Positions 49,104 through 58,513 of a DNA stretch of 64,000 nucleotides are shown one piece after another. Origin of the DNA: Rhizobium johnstonii 3841 (GTDB lineage Bacteria; Pseudomonadota; Alphaproteobacteria; Rhizobiales; Rhizobiaceae); the NCBI RefSeq assembly GCF_000009265.1, contig NC_008384.1, forward strand, positions 124,001-188,000, read 5' to 3'. Made by a program: the position numbers and the translations under genes. The first letter of the stretch is position 1. The number at the start of each line of letters is the position of its first letter. The notes under the pieces were generated by a model, which was not told the DNA's origin, did not search any database, and saw only the letters and a list, made by a program, of their open reading frames with translations.

Positions 49104-50558
49104 TCAAACTTTTACCCGACGCTCCGCGATCGTCTTCGCAACCGTATAGCTGTGGTACATTTCCGTTCCGCCCTCGCGGCCAATACCACTTTCGCGAACG
49201 CCGCCGAAGGGCGCGTCGCCCCCCGGACTGGTGAAGACGTTGAGGGCGACCGATCCAACCTGAAGCTCCCGCGACAGATAGTCGGCGCGCTCCATGTCGT
49301 TGGTGAACACGAAAGCGGCAAGCCCCATGCTGAGGCTGTTGCTGATCTTCAGGGCTTCGTCCATGGAATCCACCGCCATGCACGGAGCGATCGGACCGAA
49401 GGGTTCCTCGCTCATGACCCGGGCGTCGAGTGGCACGTCCGCCAGAACCGTGGGCTCATAGAACCATCCACGGTTCCCGACACGCTTGCCGCCGGTTGTG
49501 ACTCTCGCCCCATGGGAAACCGCATCCTCAACGAGGTCAGCCATGGCGGCCAAACGCCGTCGATTGGCGAGCGGACCCATCTGCACACCTTCGGTAAAGC
49601 CATCGCCGACCTTCAGCTTGCTTGCCTTCTCAGAGATGCTTGAGACGAAATCCTCGTACCGCGAGCGATGGATCAGGAAACGAGAGGGGGCGGAGCAAAA
49701 CTGCCCGGCCATCCTGAACTTCCAGTTCACGGCCAACTGGGCGATCTCGTCGGCATTGGTGTTCTCATCGACGATAACAGGCGCATGACCGCCAAGCTCC
49801 ATAAGGACCGGCTTCATTGTTTCGACTGCCAGTCTTGTAAGGTGCTTGCCCACGTTGATCGAACCGGTGAGCGTAACAAGCCTGGTGATGGGCGAGAGGA
49901 CCAGCGTGCGCGACACCTCGTCGGGTTCGCCGAATACGACGTTCAGAACGCCCTTTGGAAGGCCGGCGTCGAGGAAGCACTGAGCGAACAGGCACGCCGT
50001 TGCTGGGGTTTCTTCGGCGGGTTTGAGGATGATCGAGCAGCCGGCGGCCAGCGACGCGCTGATCTTACGGGAGGGAGCGCTCATCGGAACGTTCCACGGC
50101 GTAAAGGCTGCGACTGGACCAACAGGTTCGCGGACCACAAATTGCTGGATGGGCGGATCGGTTGGCACTATCCGGCCGTACAGGCGGCGGATTTCTTCGG
50201 AGTCCCAGTCCAGGAACGTCGCGGACCGCTCGATTTCGGCCAAGACCTCAGCGTAGGTCCGCCCCGATTCAGCCGTGAAGATTGGGGCGATGTCTTTTGC
50301 ACGTTCACGAACAAGCGCCGCGGCGCGCCGCATCACCGCTGCCCTGACCGTTGGAGGTGTCTTACGCCACGTCTCGAATCCGCGCGCTGACGATTCCAGT
50401 GCGTTCTGCAGATCCCGTGCCGTCGCCTTGGGCACTTGGCCGAGGATCGACTCGTCACTGGGGTTTTCCACGTCGCAGAGCGCCTCGCGGTCGTAAATCC
50501 ATTCTCCATCAATCAGGAGCCCAATCTTCGGGTAAGTGTATTGCTGTTTGTCAGTCAT
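49104..50558 (-). CDS. Aldehyde dehydrogenase (second of the island)
   Basis: 484 aa from the ATG at 50558 (AAAGGA upstream); an ATG at 50588, also with a purine-rich site, would add 10 residues. Motifs: FTPWNVPMSAPSRKISASLA, ILKPAEETPATA, LVTLTGSINVGKHL, the base Glu in VLMELGGHAPVIV, the catalytic Cys in AGQFCSAPSRFLIH, and SEEPFGPIAPC. It is distant from the other ALDH and may act on a different aldehyde. It lies between the D-2-hydroxyacid dehydrogenase and LysR genes, all on one strand. Confidence 0.94.
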   Translation of the reverse strand: MTDKQQYTYPKIGLLIDGEWIYDREALCDVENPSDESILGQVPKATARDLQNALESSARGFETWRKTPPTVRAAVMRRAAALVRERAKDIAPIFTAESGRTYAEVLAEIERSATFLDWDSEEIRRLYGRIVPTDPPIQQFVVREPVGPVAAFTPWNVPMSAPSRKISASLAAGCSIILKPAEETPATACLFAQCFLDAGLPKGVLNVVFGEPDEVSRTLVLSPITRLVTLTGSINVGKHLTRLAVETMKPVLMELGGHAPVIVDENTNADEIAQLAVNWKFRMAGQFCSAPSRFLIHRSRYEDFVSSISEKASKLKVGDGFTEGVQMGPLANRRRLAAMADLVEDAVSHGARVTTGGKRVGNRGWFYEPTVLADVPLDARVMSEEPFGPIAPCMAVDSMDEALKISNSLSMGLAAFVFTNDMERADYLSRELQVGSVALNVFTSPGGDAPFGGVRESGIGREGGTEMYHSYTVAKTIAERRVKV

Positions 50559-50617
50559 TTCGTCGGTCCTTTGGAAATCGATCGGCATCGATCTCGCCTC
50601 TGATTGATGTAGGCAGG

Positions 50618-51556
50618 TTAGTTCTGCAGCGAGTGTGTGGTCGCAAGAAATGCGAGGACCTCATCCTCGGCGATCCGGGCACCTCGAGAGCGCTGCCCCC
50701 AAGTCTGTCCGCCGATGTGCGGTGTCAGGATCACATTGGGCAAAGCCGCCAGCCGGGGAGGGATCACTGGTTCTGTATCGAGAACGTCAAGCGCTGCACC
50801 AGCGATCGCCTTGGTCTCCAGAGCGACGATGAGCGCTTCTGTGTCGACGAGGTTACCGCGGCCGACATTTATGAGCCGTCCTTTCGGCCCAAGCGCTGCA
50901 AGCTCTCGCGCTCCGATCACGTGCTTGAGGTCCGCTGTGCCGGGAACGGCCAGGACGAGGACGTCACTCGCTTCGGCCAGTGCCTCCCATCCGTCGTAAA
51001 GGGATGCGCCGAGACCCTCGTTCGATCCCCTTTGCAATCCCGCGATCTTCATTTTCGAGGCAGAGGCACGCGCTGCGATCGCTTGACCAATGCGGCCGCT
51101 CAGCCCGCCGATGCCGATCGTCATGCCGACCGGGCTATCGCCGACATCAAATCTACCGCGTTCCCACTCGCCGCCCCGCGCAAAGGCATCCGCCCGGACG
51201 AGATCGCGGCAGAGCATGATGGTCAACGTCATGGCAAGATCAGCGACGTCGTCGGTCAACGCCTCGCCAACGCAACGAACCCGCACGCCGCGCTTTTCAA
51301 GGCCCGGAATGTCGATCTTGTCACTTCCAGCTCCCTGCGAAACCACGAAGCCCAGATTGGGCAGCTTATCGGCAAGCTCTGCGCTGCATCCTCTTGTGGC
51401 GCTCGTCATCAGAACCCGCACCGCCGATCTATCTGCCTCGGACACCTCGGCGACGCCTTCAGGGCCGGTCACGATCCGGATCAGGTCCGATTGATCGAGA
51501 CTCGGGTAGGTCATGCCGGCGAGCGGCGGGAATGACAGGATGGATTTTACAGTCAT
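50618..51556 (-). CDS. D-2-hydroxyacid dehydrogenase
   Basis: 312 aa. Catalytic core: NAD-binding part GMTIGIGGLSGRIGQAIAAR, the arginine region RLINVGRGNLVDTEALIVAL, the Glu of LDVLDTEPVIPPRLA and the His of NVILTPHIGGQTWGQR. The substrate Arg lies in GRGNLVD. Family members reduce glyoxylate or hydroxypyruvate or oxidise D-2-hydroxy acids; here hydroxypyruvate or a 2-keto-aldonate is plausible. First gene of the minus-strand unit with ALDH and LysR; an ATAAC-type box lies 78 bp upstream. Confidence 0.93.
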   Translation of the reverse strand: MTVKSILSFPPLAGMTYPSLDQSDLIRIVTGPEGVAEVSEADRSAVRVLMTSATRGCSAELADKLPNLGFVVSQGAGSDKIDIPGLEKRGVRVRCVGEALTDDVADLAMTLTIMLCRDLVRADAFARGGEWERGRFDVGDSPVGMTIGIGGLSGRIGQAIAARASASKMKIAGLQRGSNEGLGASLYDGWEALAEASDVLVLAVPGTADLKHVIGARELAALGPKGRLINVGRGNLVDTEALIVALETKAIAGAALDVLDTEPVIPPRLAALPNVILTPHIGGQTWGQRSRGARIAEDEVLAFLATTHSLQN

Positions 51557-51633
51557 GGCAGCTTCGATTTGGTTGAGTTGACGTCAGGCTATCGGCCGAA
51601 GAGACGGGTCGCAACGCGTTCGGGGGCGTGGGT

Positions 51634-51648
51634 ATAGCTTTAGGTTAT
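51634..51648. promoter_or_regulatory. LysR-type box upstream of the hydroxyacid dehydrogenase gene
   Basis: ATAGCTTTAGGTTAT: arms match ATAAC-N5-GTTAT with one change, and the dyad extends outward as GGT/ACC. It lies between the SMP-30 stop and the hydroxyacid dehydrogenase start. Confidence 0.6.
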
Positions 51649-51662
51649 ACCTGTGCGGCACT

Positions 51663-52487
51663 TCAAAGATCGGCATAGAAAACCGCGCTTTTGCGCAGAC
51701 CTGCAGCCATATCAGCCTCGGAGCCCAAGAACGCCGTCATGAAAAGACGGCGGCCGCTCTTTGCTCCGAGTGTGCACGATATTGCAGAGCCATCGAACTT
51801 GAAGGTGTTGGTGATCCGGCCCCCGTCGAGCACCCGGACAAACTCGCCGGTGTTGTATATGCCGGCCCAGACGCCACCGTCCGCGTCAGCGCAGAGCCCA
51901 TCCGGTTGGCGGCCATCGAGATCGGCAAAAATGCGACGGTTGCTCAGGTTTCCTTGCGTATCGATGTCGAACGCGCTGATGCGGGCTTTCCAGGTCTCGG
52001 CAACTACAAGAGTGCGCCCGCCATCGATGACAACGGAGCCGTTCGGGAAATCCACATCGCTCGCTGCCACCGAGATTGACCCGTCGCTGTCCACTCGATG
52101 GAGCGTCGTAGAGCAGGGCGGATCATTGGCGACGAAGTCGTAGCCGAAGTCTCCGATGTAGATGCGATCCGAAGCGTCTATCGCGAAGTCGTTCAGCCAC
52201 CACTTCGTATGAGCTGAAAGATCGGCGTACTCGCTGATCGCCGATCCATCGAAACGCAGAAGCTTGCGATCCATGGCCGACACAATCACCAGGGACCCAT
52301 CAGACATGAACCCCAGCCCCGATGGCCTGTTCGGTATCTCCAGATATTCGCTGCGCTTGCCACTGGCGTCCAGAGCGTGGACTTTGTGGTCGAACACGTC
52401 GGACAGCCACAGGCGGCCATCATGCCACTTTGGGGCCTCCAGAAATAGAAAGCCGTCCGCGAGCAAGCGCGGGTGTTCCTCTCCCAT
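51663..52487 (-). CDS. SMP-30/gluconolactonase-family lactonase
   Basis: 274 aa from the ATG at 52487, with GGGAGGAG upstream. Six-bladed beta-propeller pattern: FLFLEAPKWHDGRLWLSDVF with the metal ligand Glu, IPNRPSGLGFMSDGSLVIVS, WWLNDFAIDASDRIYIGDFG, FPNGSVVIDGGRTLVVAETW and DGRQPDGLCADADGGVWAGI with the catalytic Asp. Such enzymes open aldonolactones to aldonates. It lies 25 bp after the SDR gene on the same strand, which could supply the lactone. Confidence 0.93.
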   Translation of the reverse strand: MGEEHPRLLADGFLFLEAPKWHDGRLWLSDVFDHKVHALDASGKRSEYLEIPNRPSGLGFMSDGSLVIVSAMDRKLLRFDGSAISEYADLSAHTKWWLNDFAIDASDRIYIGDFGYDFVANDPPCSTTLHRVDSDGSISVAASDVDFPNGSVVIDGGRTLVVAETWKARISAFDIDTQGNLSNRRIFADLDGRQPDGLCADADGGVWAGIYNTGEFVRVLDGGRITNTFKFDGSAISCTLGAKSGRRLFMTAFLGSEADMAAGLRKSAVFYADL

Positions 52488-52512
52488 TGCATCTCCTCCC
52501 AGTGCCGATGGC

Positions 52513-53256
52513 TTACCAGCCGCCGTCGCAGTGTACGTCCTGTCCGCTAATAAGGTCCGCCTGCGGGCTGGATAAGAACACGGCGAGGTTGGCGATATCG
52601 TCCGGCTCGATCCTACGCTTGATACTCTGACGCTCAAGAATCCACTGATGATAGGCTTCTCGTTTCTCGCCGAAATGCCTCCATTCGGCGTCCGAGACGA
52701 CCGCGCCAGGGGAGATGCCGTTCACGGTGATGTTGTACTTGCCAAGTTCCCGCGCCATCGACTTCACCAGCCCGAACATCGCGCCCTTGGAGGCGACGTA
52801 CGGTACGAATCCCTCCCAGTTTCCGTTGAGGGTCAGAGAAGTCAGATTAATGATCTTGCCGTACATCTTCTGCTTCATGTGCTTGCTGCAGGCTCTTGCC
52901 AGCACGAAGGCGGCAGTAGAGTTGACGCGGACCTCCTCCTCATATTCTTCTATGGAGAACTCCTCGTGGGGTTTGTTGACCACGAATGCCGCGTTGTTCA
53001 CCAGGATATCGATGCCGCCGACGTCGTCGGCAAGCTTCGTGACCGCGGATTCGAGATCGGAGAGTTGGTTCAGATCCGCGCCGAAATAGCGGGCTTCCTG
53101 CGCCAGACCGCGAACCGTTTCATCAGCGTTTTCCGCCCCCGGAAGATCGGACGCGATGACCCGCGCTCCTTCCTGGCCATAGCGTTCGACCAAAGATCTA
53201 CCGATCGTTCCCAGTGCGCCTGTGATCAATACGGTCTTGCCATTTAGTGACGGCAT
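52513..53256 (-). CDS. SDR family sugar dehydrogenase
   Basis: 247 aa from the ATG at 53256 (ATGGAGGAG upstream). Motifs: TVLITGALGTIGRSLVERYG (TGxxxxIG, Ala at the second position), NNAAFVVN, the serine in IINLTSLTLNGNWEG, YVASK and ISPGAVVSDAEWRHF. The end is ISGQDVHCDGGW. Together with the lactonase it could oxidise a sugar to a lactone. First gene of the pair; an ATAAC-type box lies 83 bp upstream, shared with the divergent MmgE/PrpD gene. Confidence 0.93.
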   Translation of the reverse strand: MPSLNGKTVLITGALGTIGRSLVERYGQEGARVIASDLPGAENADETVRGLAQEARYFGADLNQLSDLESAVTKLADDVGGIDILVNNAAFVVNKPHEEFSIEEYEEEVRVNSTAAFVLARACSKHMKQKMYGKIINLTSLTLNGNWEGFVPYVASKGAMFGLVKSMARELGKYNITVNGISPGAVVSDAEWRHFGEKREAYHQWILERQSIKRRIEPDDIANLAVFLSSPQADLISGQDVHCDGGW

Positions 53257-53338
53257 ATTCTCCTCCATGTTCATTCTTAGAACTTTCCACTTTGGAGCCG
53301 AATTGAGAACCACCAATGTCGCTAGCGACCAGGAGGAT

Positions 53339-53353
53339 ATAACTTAAAGTTAT
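53339..53353. promoter_or_regulatory. LysR-type box, divergent SDR/PrpD promoter
   Basis: ATAACTTAAAGTTAT: perfect arms, and the symmetry extends to 21 bp in total. It lies midway between the divergent SDR (53256) and MmgE/PrpD (53453) starts. Confidence 0.65.
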
Positions 53354-53452
53354 ATCATCGCGTTTGGGGGACCTCGTTGATGCAGGTTGGTGATGAGATC
53401 AGTTTCGGTTCGTGCAACATCAGCTCACTGACTAGGAATAGGGTTTTCGACA

Positions 53453-54838
53453 ATGACTGATGAAACGCGCGATCTTGTCCATATCTTCGGTACTCACGCT
53501 GCCGAGGTCGACTACGATCGACTCGATGAATGCGCACGTTGGGCGGCGAAAAAGAGCATCCTGGACACGCTTGGCGTCATCCTTGCCGCCAGCGGTATGG
53601 AACCGGCAGTTCAGGCAGTCGCGGAAATCGTCGCCGAAACCGGAGGGCGGCCAGACTGCACGGTCCTCGGGTTCGGAGGGAAAGCTCCGGCCCTCATGTC
53701 GGCCATGGCGAACGGTGCCCTGGCTCATTGCCTCGACTACGATGACCAAACGCCGTGGGGACAACATACCGCCAGCTCGATTGTGCCGGCCGTGTTCGCT
53801 GTCGCGGAGCGGCAAGGTGGAGTGCATGGGAAAGATCTGATCGCCGCGGTGGCCGCTGGCCAGGACATCTTCGCCCGGCTCAGGTGCAATGTCGGATGGA
53901 ACAAAGACTGGAACCTATCGACTGTGTTGGCGGTCTTTGCGGCGGCAGCATCCGCCAGTCGCGTGATGGGTCTGTCACCCTCGCAGACGGCAGCCGCTAT
54001 GGGGATCGCGACCATGCAGTCTTCAGGGATCATGGAGATGGTAGCGGGCAGGGGAAGTGACCTGCGTGGAATGTATGCGGGGTTTTCGGCCAAGGGAGCT
54101 GTCCTTGCCGCGATGATGGCCGAGAAGGGCGTTACGGGCATCGACAAGGCCTTCGAGGGGCAATACGGCTTCTTGAATACCTATTTCGGCGGCCGCTACG
54201 ATCGCGAAAAGATAGTTGCCGACCTCGGGCGGGAATTCCTCGGGAGTGGAACGCTGTACAAGCGTTGGCCATGTGTCGGCACTGCGCACAGCCACATGAA
54301 GGCCGCCATCGACATCGTGACCCGCAACAACATACAGCCGGATGAAATTGCTGAAATCCGCCTGCACGTCGGCGATTATCACGATCTGATGTGTCAGCCG
54401 CTTGATGAGCGGCGCGCGCCCGCAACTCTCGCCGACGCCAAGTTCAGCCTTCCGTATTTGGTCTCGGTAGCCGTCGTGCGGAGGGGAATGAGCGTTACCG
54501 ACTTCACGGAAGCGGCGCTCAACGACAAGATGGTGCTGTCTGTCGGCCAGAAGATGACGTTGGTGCGAGATTCCACGCTGGATTGGAAGCTTGAGTTGCC
54601 GCCAGGTCGCGTGGAAATAACCACTCGTGACGGCGGGCGGTGGATCGAGGAAGGGCGTCGTGTTCCCGGCAACGCGGACAATCCCATGAGCTGGGAGGAT
54701 GTCTGTGTGAAGTTTTTCGAATGCGCGTCCGTTGCGAAAAATCCGGTCCCGGAAGCAGTTTCGGCGAGAGCCGTGGCCCTCGCCGAACGATTGGAAACGC
54801 TCGATGATGCAACCGAACTGGTCAGGTGCCTCGCCTGA
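53453..54838 (+). CDS. MmgE/PrpD family protein
   Basis: 461 aa. The helical N-terminal domain has WAAKKSILDTLGVILAAS, NGALAHCLDYDDQTPWGQHT and SSIVPAVFAVAE; GQDIFARLRC and GIATMQSSGIMEMVAGRGSD follow; the C-terminal part has LYKRWPCVGTAHSHMKAAID, close to the active-site lid of this family. Relatives are 2-methylcitrate dehydratase (PrpD) and cis-aconitate decarboxylase; many others act on unknown hydroxy-di- or tricarboxylates. Here it may dehydrate a sugar diacid or similar compound. It runs divergently from the SDR/lactonase pair and is single. Confidence 0.93.
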   Translation: MTDETRDLVHIFGTHAAEVDYDRLDECARWAAKKSILDTLGVILAASGMEPAVQAVAEIVAETGGRPDCTVLGFGGKAPALMSAMANGALAHCLDYDDQTPWGQHTASSIVPAVFAVAERQGGVHGKDLIAAVAAGQDIFARLRCNVGWNKDWNLSTVLAVFAAAASASRVMGLSPSQTAAAMGIATMQSSGIMEMVAGRGSDLRGMYAGFSAKGAVLAAMMAEKGVTGIDKAFEGQYGFLNTYFGGRYDREKIVADLGREFLGSGTLYKRWPCVGTAHSHMKAAIDIVTRNNIQPDEIAEIRLHVGDYHDLMCQPLDERRAPATLADAKFSLPYLVSVAVVRRGMSVTDFTEAALNDKMVLSVGQKMTLVRDSTLDWKLELPPGRVEITTRDGGRWIEEGRRVPGNADNPMSWEDVCVKFFECASVAKNPVPEAVSARAVALAERLETLDDATELVRCLA

Positions 54839-54857
54839 CCAGCGTTCCCGTCGCGCT

Positions 54858-55634
54858 TCAGATGCCTGCTGTCTGACCGCCGTCAACGATCATGGCGTGA
54901 CCCGTTACAAACCCGCCCGCCTCGGAGCAAAGCCAAAGCACCGTACCGGCGATTTCCTCGGGACGACCCATTCGACCTATAGGCTCCTGGGCAATCATAA
55001 AGGCGCGGCCTTCGTCCGTGTCATTGGTGTAACGGGAGATCATGGGGGTATCGATGATGCCAGGGCAAATGGCGTTCACTCGGATGCCTTTGTCGGCATA
55101 CTCTAGTGCTGCCACCTTGCTAGCCGCGACCACGCCAAACTTCGATGCGCAGTAGCTGGATTGGTTTCTGATAGCGAGGACACCCGCACCCGACGCAGTG
55201 TTCACGATGGCCCCGCTGCCTTGCTTCAGCATGATTTCGATCTGGTACTTCATGCAGAGGAACACGCTCTTTAGGTTCACCTCGATGACGCGGTCCCAAA
55301 GCTCCTCTGAAATGTCGCCGATCGGCTGCGCCGGCTGTTCGATACCGGCGTTGTTGTGGGCCGCGTCCAGTCGCCCAAACGTCTCCACCGTCTTGTTGAT
55401 CGCGCCCTTCACCTGATCACCCTTGGTGACATCGCATGTGATCGGGAGGACTTTTCCGCCTGCGTCACGGATGATGGCAGCGGTCTCATTGAGGCCGACT
55501 TCGTTGATATCGACGGCGGCAACCGAAGCGCCAGCCTTGGCGAATGCCAGAGCCGTAGCCCTTCCGACGCCGCTTCCGGCTCCGGTCACGAAGGCAACCT
55601 TGCCGGCGTAGTCTACTCTTGGAATATCGGTCAC
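54858..55634 (-). CDS. SDR family oxidoreductase with GTG start
   Basis: 258 aa. The GTG at 55634 is chosen because GGAG lies 8 bp upstream and VTDIPRVDYAGKVAFVTGAG is a normal SDR beginning; the open frame upstream runs into the permease gene. Motifs: TGAGSGVGRATALA, NNAGIEQPAQPI, the serine of VNTASGAGVLAIRNQSSYCA with YCASK, and ICPGIIDTPMISRY. Lies last in the ABC-transporter unit, separated from the permease gene by a hairpin. Confidence 0.92.
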   Translation of the reverse strand: MTDIPRVDYAGKVAFVTGAGSGVGRATALAFAKAGASVAAVDINEVGLNETAAIIRDAGGKVLPITCDVTKGDQVKGAINKTVETFGRLDAAHNNAGIEQPAQPIGDISEELWDRVIEVNLKSVFLCMKYQIEIMLKQGSGAIVNTASGAGVLAIRNQSSYCASKFGVVAASKVAALEYADKGIRVNAICPGIIDTPMISRYTNDTDEGRAFMIAQEPIGRMGRPEEIAGTVLWLCSEAGGFVTGHAMIVDGGQTAGI

Positions 55635-55667
55635 GAAATGCACTCCAGTGTTCAGATATTGAAGAAA

Positions 55668-55696
55668 AGACCGTCCGTCAGTGAACCGGGCGGTCT
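55668..55696 (-). terminator. Hairpin between permease and SDR genes
   Basis: On the minus strand AGACCGCCC and GGACGGTCT form a stem with one mismatch and an 11-nt loop, followed by TTTTCTTC. It may end part of the ABC-transporter transcripts and lower expression of the SDR gene. Confidence 0.45.
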
Positions 55697-55710
55697 GAAC
55701 ATATGTCAGG

Positions 55711-56928
55711 TCAGCCGCCGGTCTTTGACTTCGACTTGTTCCCACCGACCGTGTAGATCGCGGCGGCTACGACCACGACAATGCCCTCGATCAGGCCCTG
55801 CCAGTTCGCGCCAAGGTTCAGGATGTTGAAGCCATTCGTGAGGGAGAACAGGAGGAGCGCGCCCGCAAGGGTTTTGATCACGCTGCCCGCGCCGCCGAAC
55901 AGGGACGTCCCACCGAGGATGGCTGCCGCTATAACTGTAAGCTCAGCGCCTTGGAGGCCGGCGGGATTGATGGAGCGCAGCCGGCTGGCGAAAAGGATGC
56001 CGGCGAACCCTGCTGCGCCGCTGCAGAAGACGAAGGCCATCAGCTTGTAGAGAAGCACATTGATGCCGGAAAGCCTGGCTGCTTCAGAGTTGCCGCCGAC
56101 GGCGTATACGCGGCGTCCCACCATTGTGAAGGTCAACGTGAACCAGACAATCGTGGTGAAGATGGCGAGGTAGATTACCGGATTGCGCAGAGTCAGCTCA
56201 CCGCCCGACGCCCAAGCGAGCAGAAGAAGCGCGATGCCGCCAATCGTCATCCCGATAGAGGAGGGGCGCATTGGGGCTTTGTTGCTCAGCGTCCTCGCCA
56301 GGCCGATAGCTCCCAAAGCCAGCAGTAAGACGCCGCCCGCGACAATCAGCCAGAAACCATCGTGGCGACCGCCCTCGAAGGCCTTCATTGTTGCGATGAC
56401 GTCGGGGTCCGACGCAGACAGCGAGCGACCGTCTGTGTAGATCAGAACGAGACCGCGTACGGCAGTCATCGTGCCCAGGGTGACGATGAAGGCGTTAATG
56501 CCCAGGAACTGGACGATCGATCCATTGATCAGGCCGATTGCCATAGCCACTGCCATAGCAAGGGCCGCAGCTGGAATGAAACCAATCGCGTCGGCATTGC
56601 CGATCAGGATCACGGCAGCTAGCGCCGCGACCGAAGCGACAGAGAGGTCGAAGTTTCCGCTGATGAGCACGACGGTCATAGCGACCGCCATGATGGCCAT
56701 CAACGATGACTGATAGACCACGTTCGAGAGGTTCAAAACACTGAGGTAGTTTGACTGACCGAGGTAACTTGTGAGTAGCGTTATCACGGCAATCAACAGC
56801 AGCAGGGCGTAATAGACGCCACGCTCTCTCAGACCGAACAGGCGACGCCAGTTGGTGGCCGGCGAAGCGTAGTTGATTTGGGGAGCGTCCGGGATTTTCT
56901 CGACCGGGCTTTGGGTAATCGTATTCAT
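55711..56928 (-). CDS. Ribose-type ABC transporter permease (BPD_transp_2)
   Basis: 405 aa from the ATG at 56928; about ten hydrophobic segments. NYLSVLNLSNVVYQSSLMAI, MTVVLISGNFDLSVASVAAL and the EAxxxG-like loop (GGNSEAARLSGINVLLYKLM) are typical of RbsC/XylH-type permeases that contact the ATPase. SIGMTIGGIALLLLAWASGG in the middle is an additional span. It lies between the ATPase gene (31-bp gap) and the SDR gene. Imports a sugar or sugar-like ligand with the two upstream gene products. Confidence 0.95.
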   Translation of the reverse strand: MNTITQSPVEKIPDAPQINYASPATNWRRLFGLRERGVYYALLLLIAVITLLTSYLGQSNYLSVLNLSNVVYQSSLMAIMAVAMTVVLISGNFDLSVASVAALAAVILIGNADAIGFIPAAALAMAVAMAIGLINGSIVQFLGINAFIVTLGTMTAVRGLVLIYTDGRSLSASDPDVIATMKAFEGGRHDGFWLIVAGGVLLLALGAIGLARTLSNKAPMRPSSIGMTIGGIALLLLAWASGGELTLRNPVIYLAIFTTIVWFTLTFTMVGRRVYAVGGNSEAARLSGINVLLYKLMAFVFCSGAAGFAGILFASRLRSINPAGLQGAELTVIAAAILGGTSLFGGAGSVIKTLAGALLLFSLTNGFNILNLGANWQGLIEGIVVVVAAAIYTVGGNKSKSKTGG

Positions 56929-56958
56929 GGCGTTCTCTCGCTTTCTCAACGATGCCGG

Positions 56959-58482
56959 TTAGTGGACGGCCGCTTCAACGGAAGCAGCCTGCCCGCCGGC
57001 AAGCAGAAGCAATTCGTGTTCGGATGTTTCATGGGCACTGCGAACCGCTACGCATTGACCGTCCCGCAGAACGATGATGCGATCCGAGACCGCGAGCAGC
57101 TCTTCGAATTCGGAAGAGACTATGATGACTGACTGACCTTCGCTGGCCAGTTTGCGTACAAGGCGCAGGATGTCAGTCTTTGCTCCGATGTCGATGCCGG
57201 CCGTGGGCTCGTCAAGCAGGAATAGCTTCACGTTGCTATAGAGCCACTTGGCGATGGTAACCTTCTGGGCGTTGCCGCCGCTCAGATCCTTCACGAGTAT
57301 GTCCGGCGAGCTTGCCTTGATCGACAGCGTGCGGATTGCTTCCCAACCGCGTTCTCGCTCGCGTTCTTCGATGGGCATTGTGTTCAAGACGGAGACACCG
57401 CCAAGGGCCGGCAACGTTGTGTTTCGCCAGATCTCGAATTCCGGAACCAAGCCCTGGGCCATTCTGTCTTCCGGTACCATACCCATCCCAGCCTTGACGG
57501 CTGCTCCGGTATTTCGCGCAACCGCCACTCCATCCAGCAATACCTTGCCGGTCGCATCGCGGTCGGAGCCATAGATGGCATGCAGGAATTCGCTCCGGCC
57601 AGAGCCCAGAAGCCCGGCAACGCCTAAGACCTCTCCACGAGCGACATCCAACGAAATAGGGCCAAAGCGACCCTTGGAGGCCAGGTTCTGCACCTGCAGA
57701 CGTGCTGTTCCAGCGGTTGGTGTCCGTTCCTGCGCTTGTCGCTCGAGGGCGACAATCTGCTTTCCGACAATAGCCTCGGCGATGCGGTCTTCGTCCAGAT
57801 CCGCAGTGTTGGCACGCAGGACGGCCGTTCCGTCTCGCAAGACAGTAACTTGGTCAGTCAGCGCCATCACTTCATCCAAGAAGTGGCTGACGAACAAGAT
57901 CGCTTTGTTTTCCCCCTTTGAGAGCCGCCGTACGGTGGCGTAAACCAGCTCACGCTCGTCCGCTGCCAAGGAGGCCGTAGGCTCATCCATGACGATCAAT
58001 TCGGCTCCGGTCCCCACAGCTGTCATGATGGACACCATTTGGCGCTCGCCGATGGAGAGATCACCCACCAGCGCATCGGGATCGAGACGATAGCCAATGC
58101 GTTCGCACAGAGTCTCGTATTCCCGGCGGATGCCCGTGGAGAGACGCCAGAGACCGCGGTTGCCGAGGAAGATATTCTCGATAACGGAGAGTGTCGGGAC
58201 CAAGGGAATGTGTTGGTGAACGGTGGCAACCCCCATGTCGTTGGCTGCCTTGGGGCTATCCCATTTCACTGGCTCACCTCGCCAGATGATGTCGCCCAGC
58301 GTGGCCCAATACGCGCCCGACAGGATTTTGATCAGCGTGGATTTGCCAGCGCCGTTCGCGCCAAGCAGGCCGTGGACTTTGCCCTGCTCGATGTCGAGAT
58401 CGACACCGCGCAGGGCGAGTGTGCCATTGGGAAATCCCTTAACAACACCACGTAATTGCATGATCGGGTTATCGTGTTGCAA
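56959..58482 (-). CDS. Ribose-type ABC transporter ATPase (two ABC domains)
   Basis: 507 aa from a TTG at 58482 that has GGGAGG at ideal spacing; an ATG at 58503 lacks such a site and an ATG at 58461 is another choice. First domain: HGLLGANGAGKSTLIKILSG, the signature LSIGERQMVSIMT and LIVMDEPTASLAADE. Second domain: GVAGLLGSGRSEFLHAIYGS (degenerate P-loop, as usual), LSGGNAQKVTIAKWLYSNVK and LFLLDEPTAGIDIGAK. It energises sugar import with the permease encoded next. Confidence 0.94.
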   Translation of the reverse strand: MQHDNPIMQLRGVVKGFPNGTLALRGVDLDIEQGKVHGLLGANGAGKSTLIKILSGAYWATLGDIIWRGEPVKWDSPKAANDMGVATVHQHIPLVPTLSVIENIFLGNRGLWRLSTGIRREYETLCERIGYRLDPDALVGDLSIGERQMVSIMTAVGTGAELIVMDEPTASLAADERELVYATVRRLSKGENKAILFVSHFLDEVMALTDQVTVLRDGTAVLRANTADLDEDRIAEAIVGKQIVALERQAQERTPTAGTARLQVQNLASKGRFGPISLDVARGEVLGVAGLLGSGRSEFLHAIYGSDRDATGKVLLDGVAVARNTGAAVKAGMGMVPEDRMAQGLVPEFEIWRNTTLPALGGVSVLNTMPIEERERERGWEAIRTLSIKASSPDILVKDLSGGNAQKVTIAKWLYSNVKLFLLDEPTAGIDIGAKTDILRLVRKLASEGQSVIIVSSEFEELLAVSDRIIVLRDGQCVAVRSAHETSEHELLLLAGGQAASVEAAVH

Positions 58483-58513
58483 AGGACACCTCCCATTCAT
58501 CAATCGAAAGATT

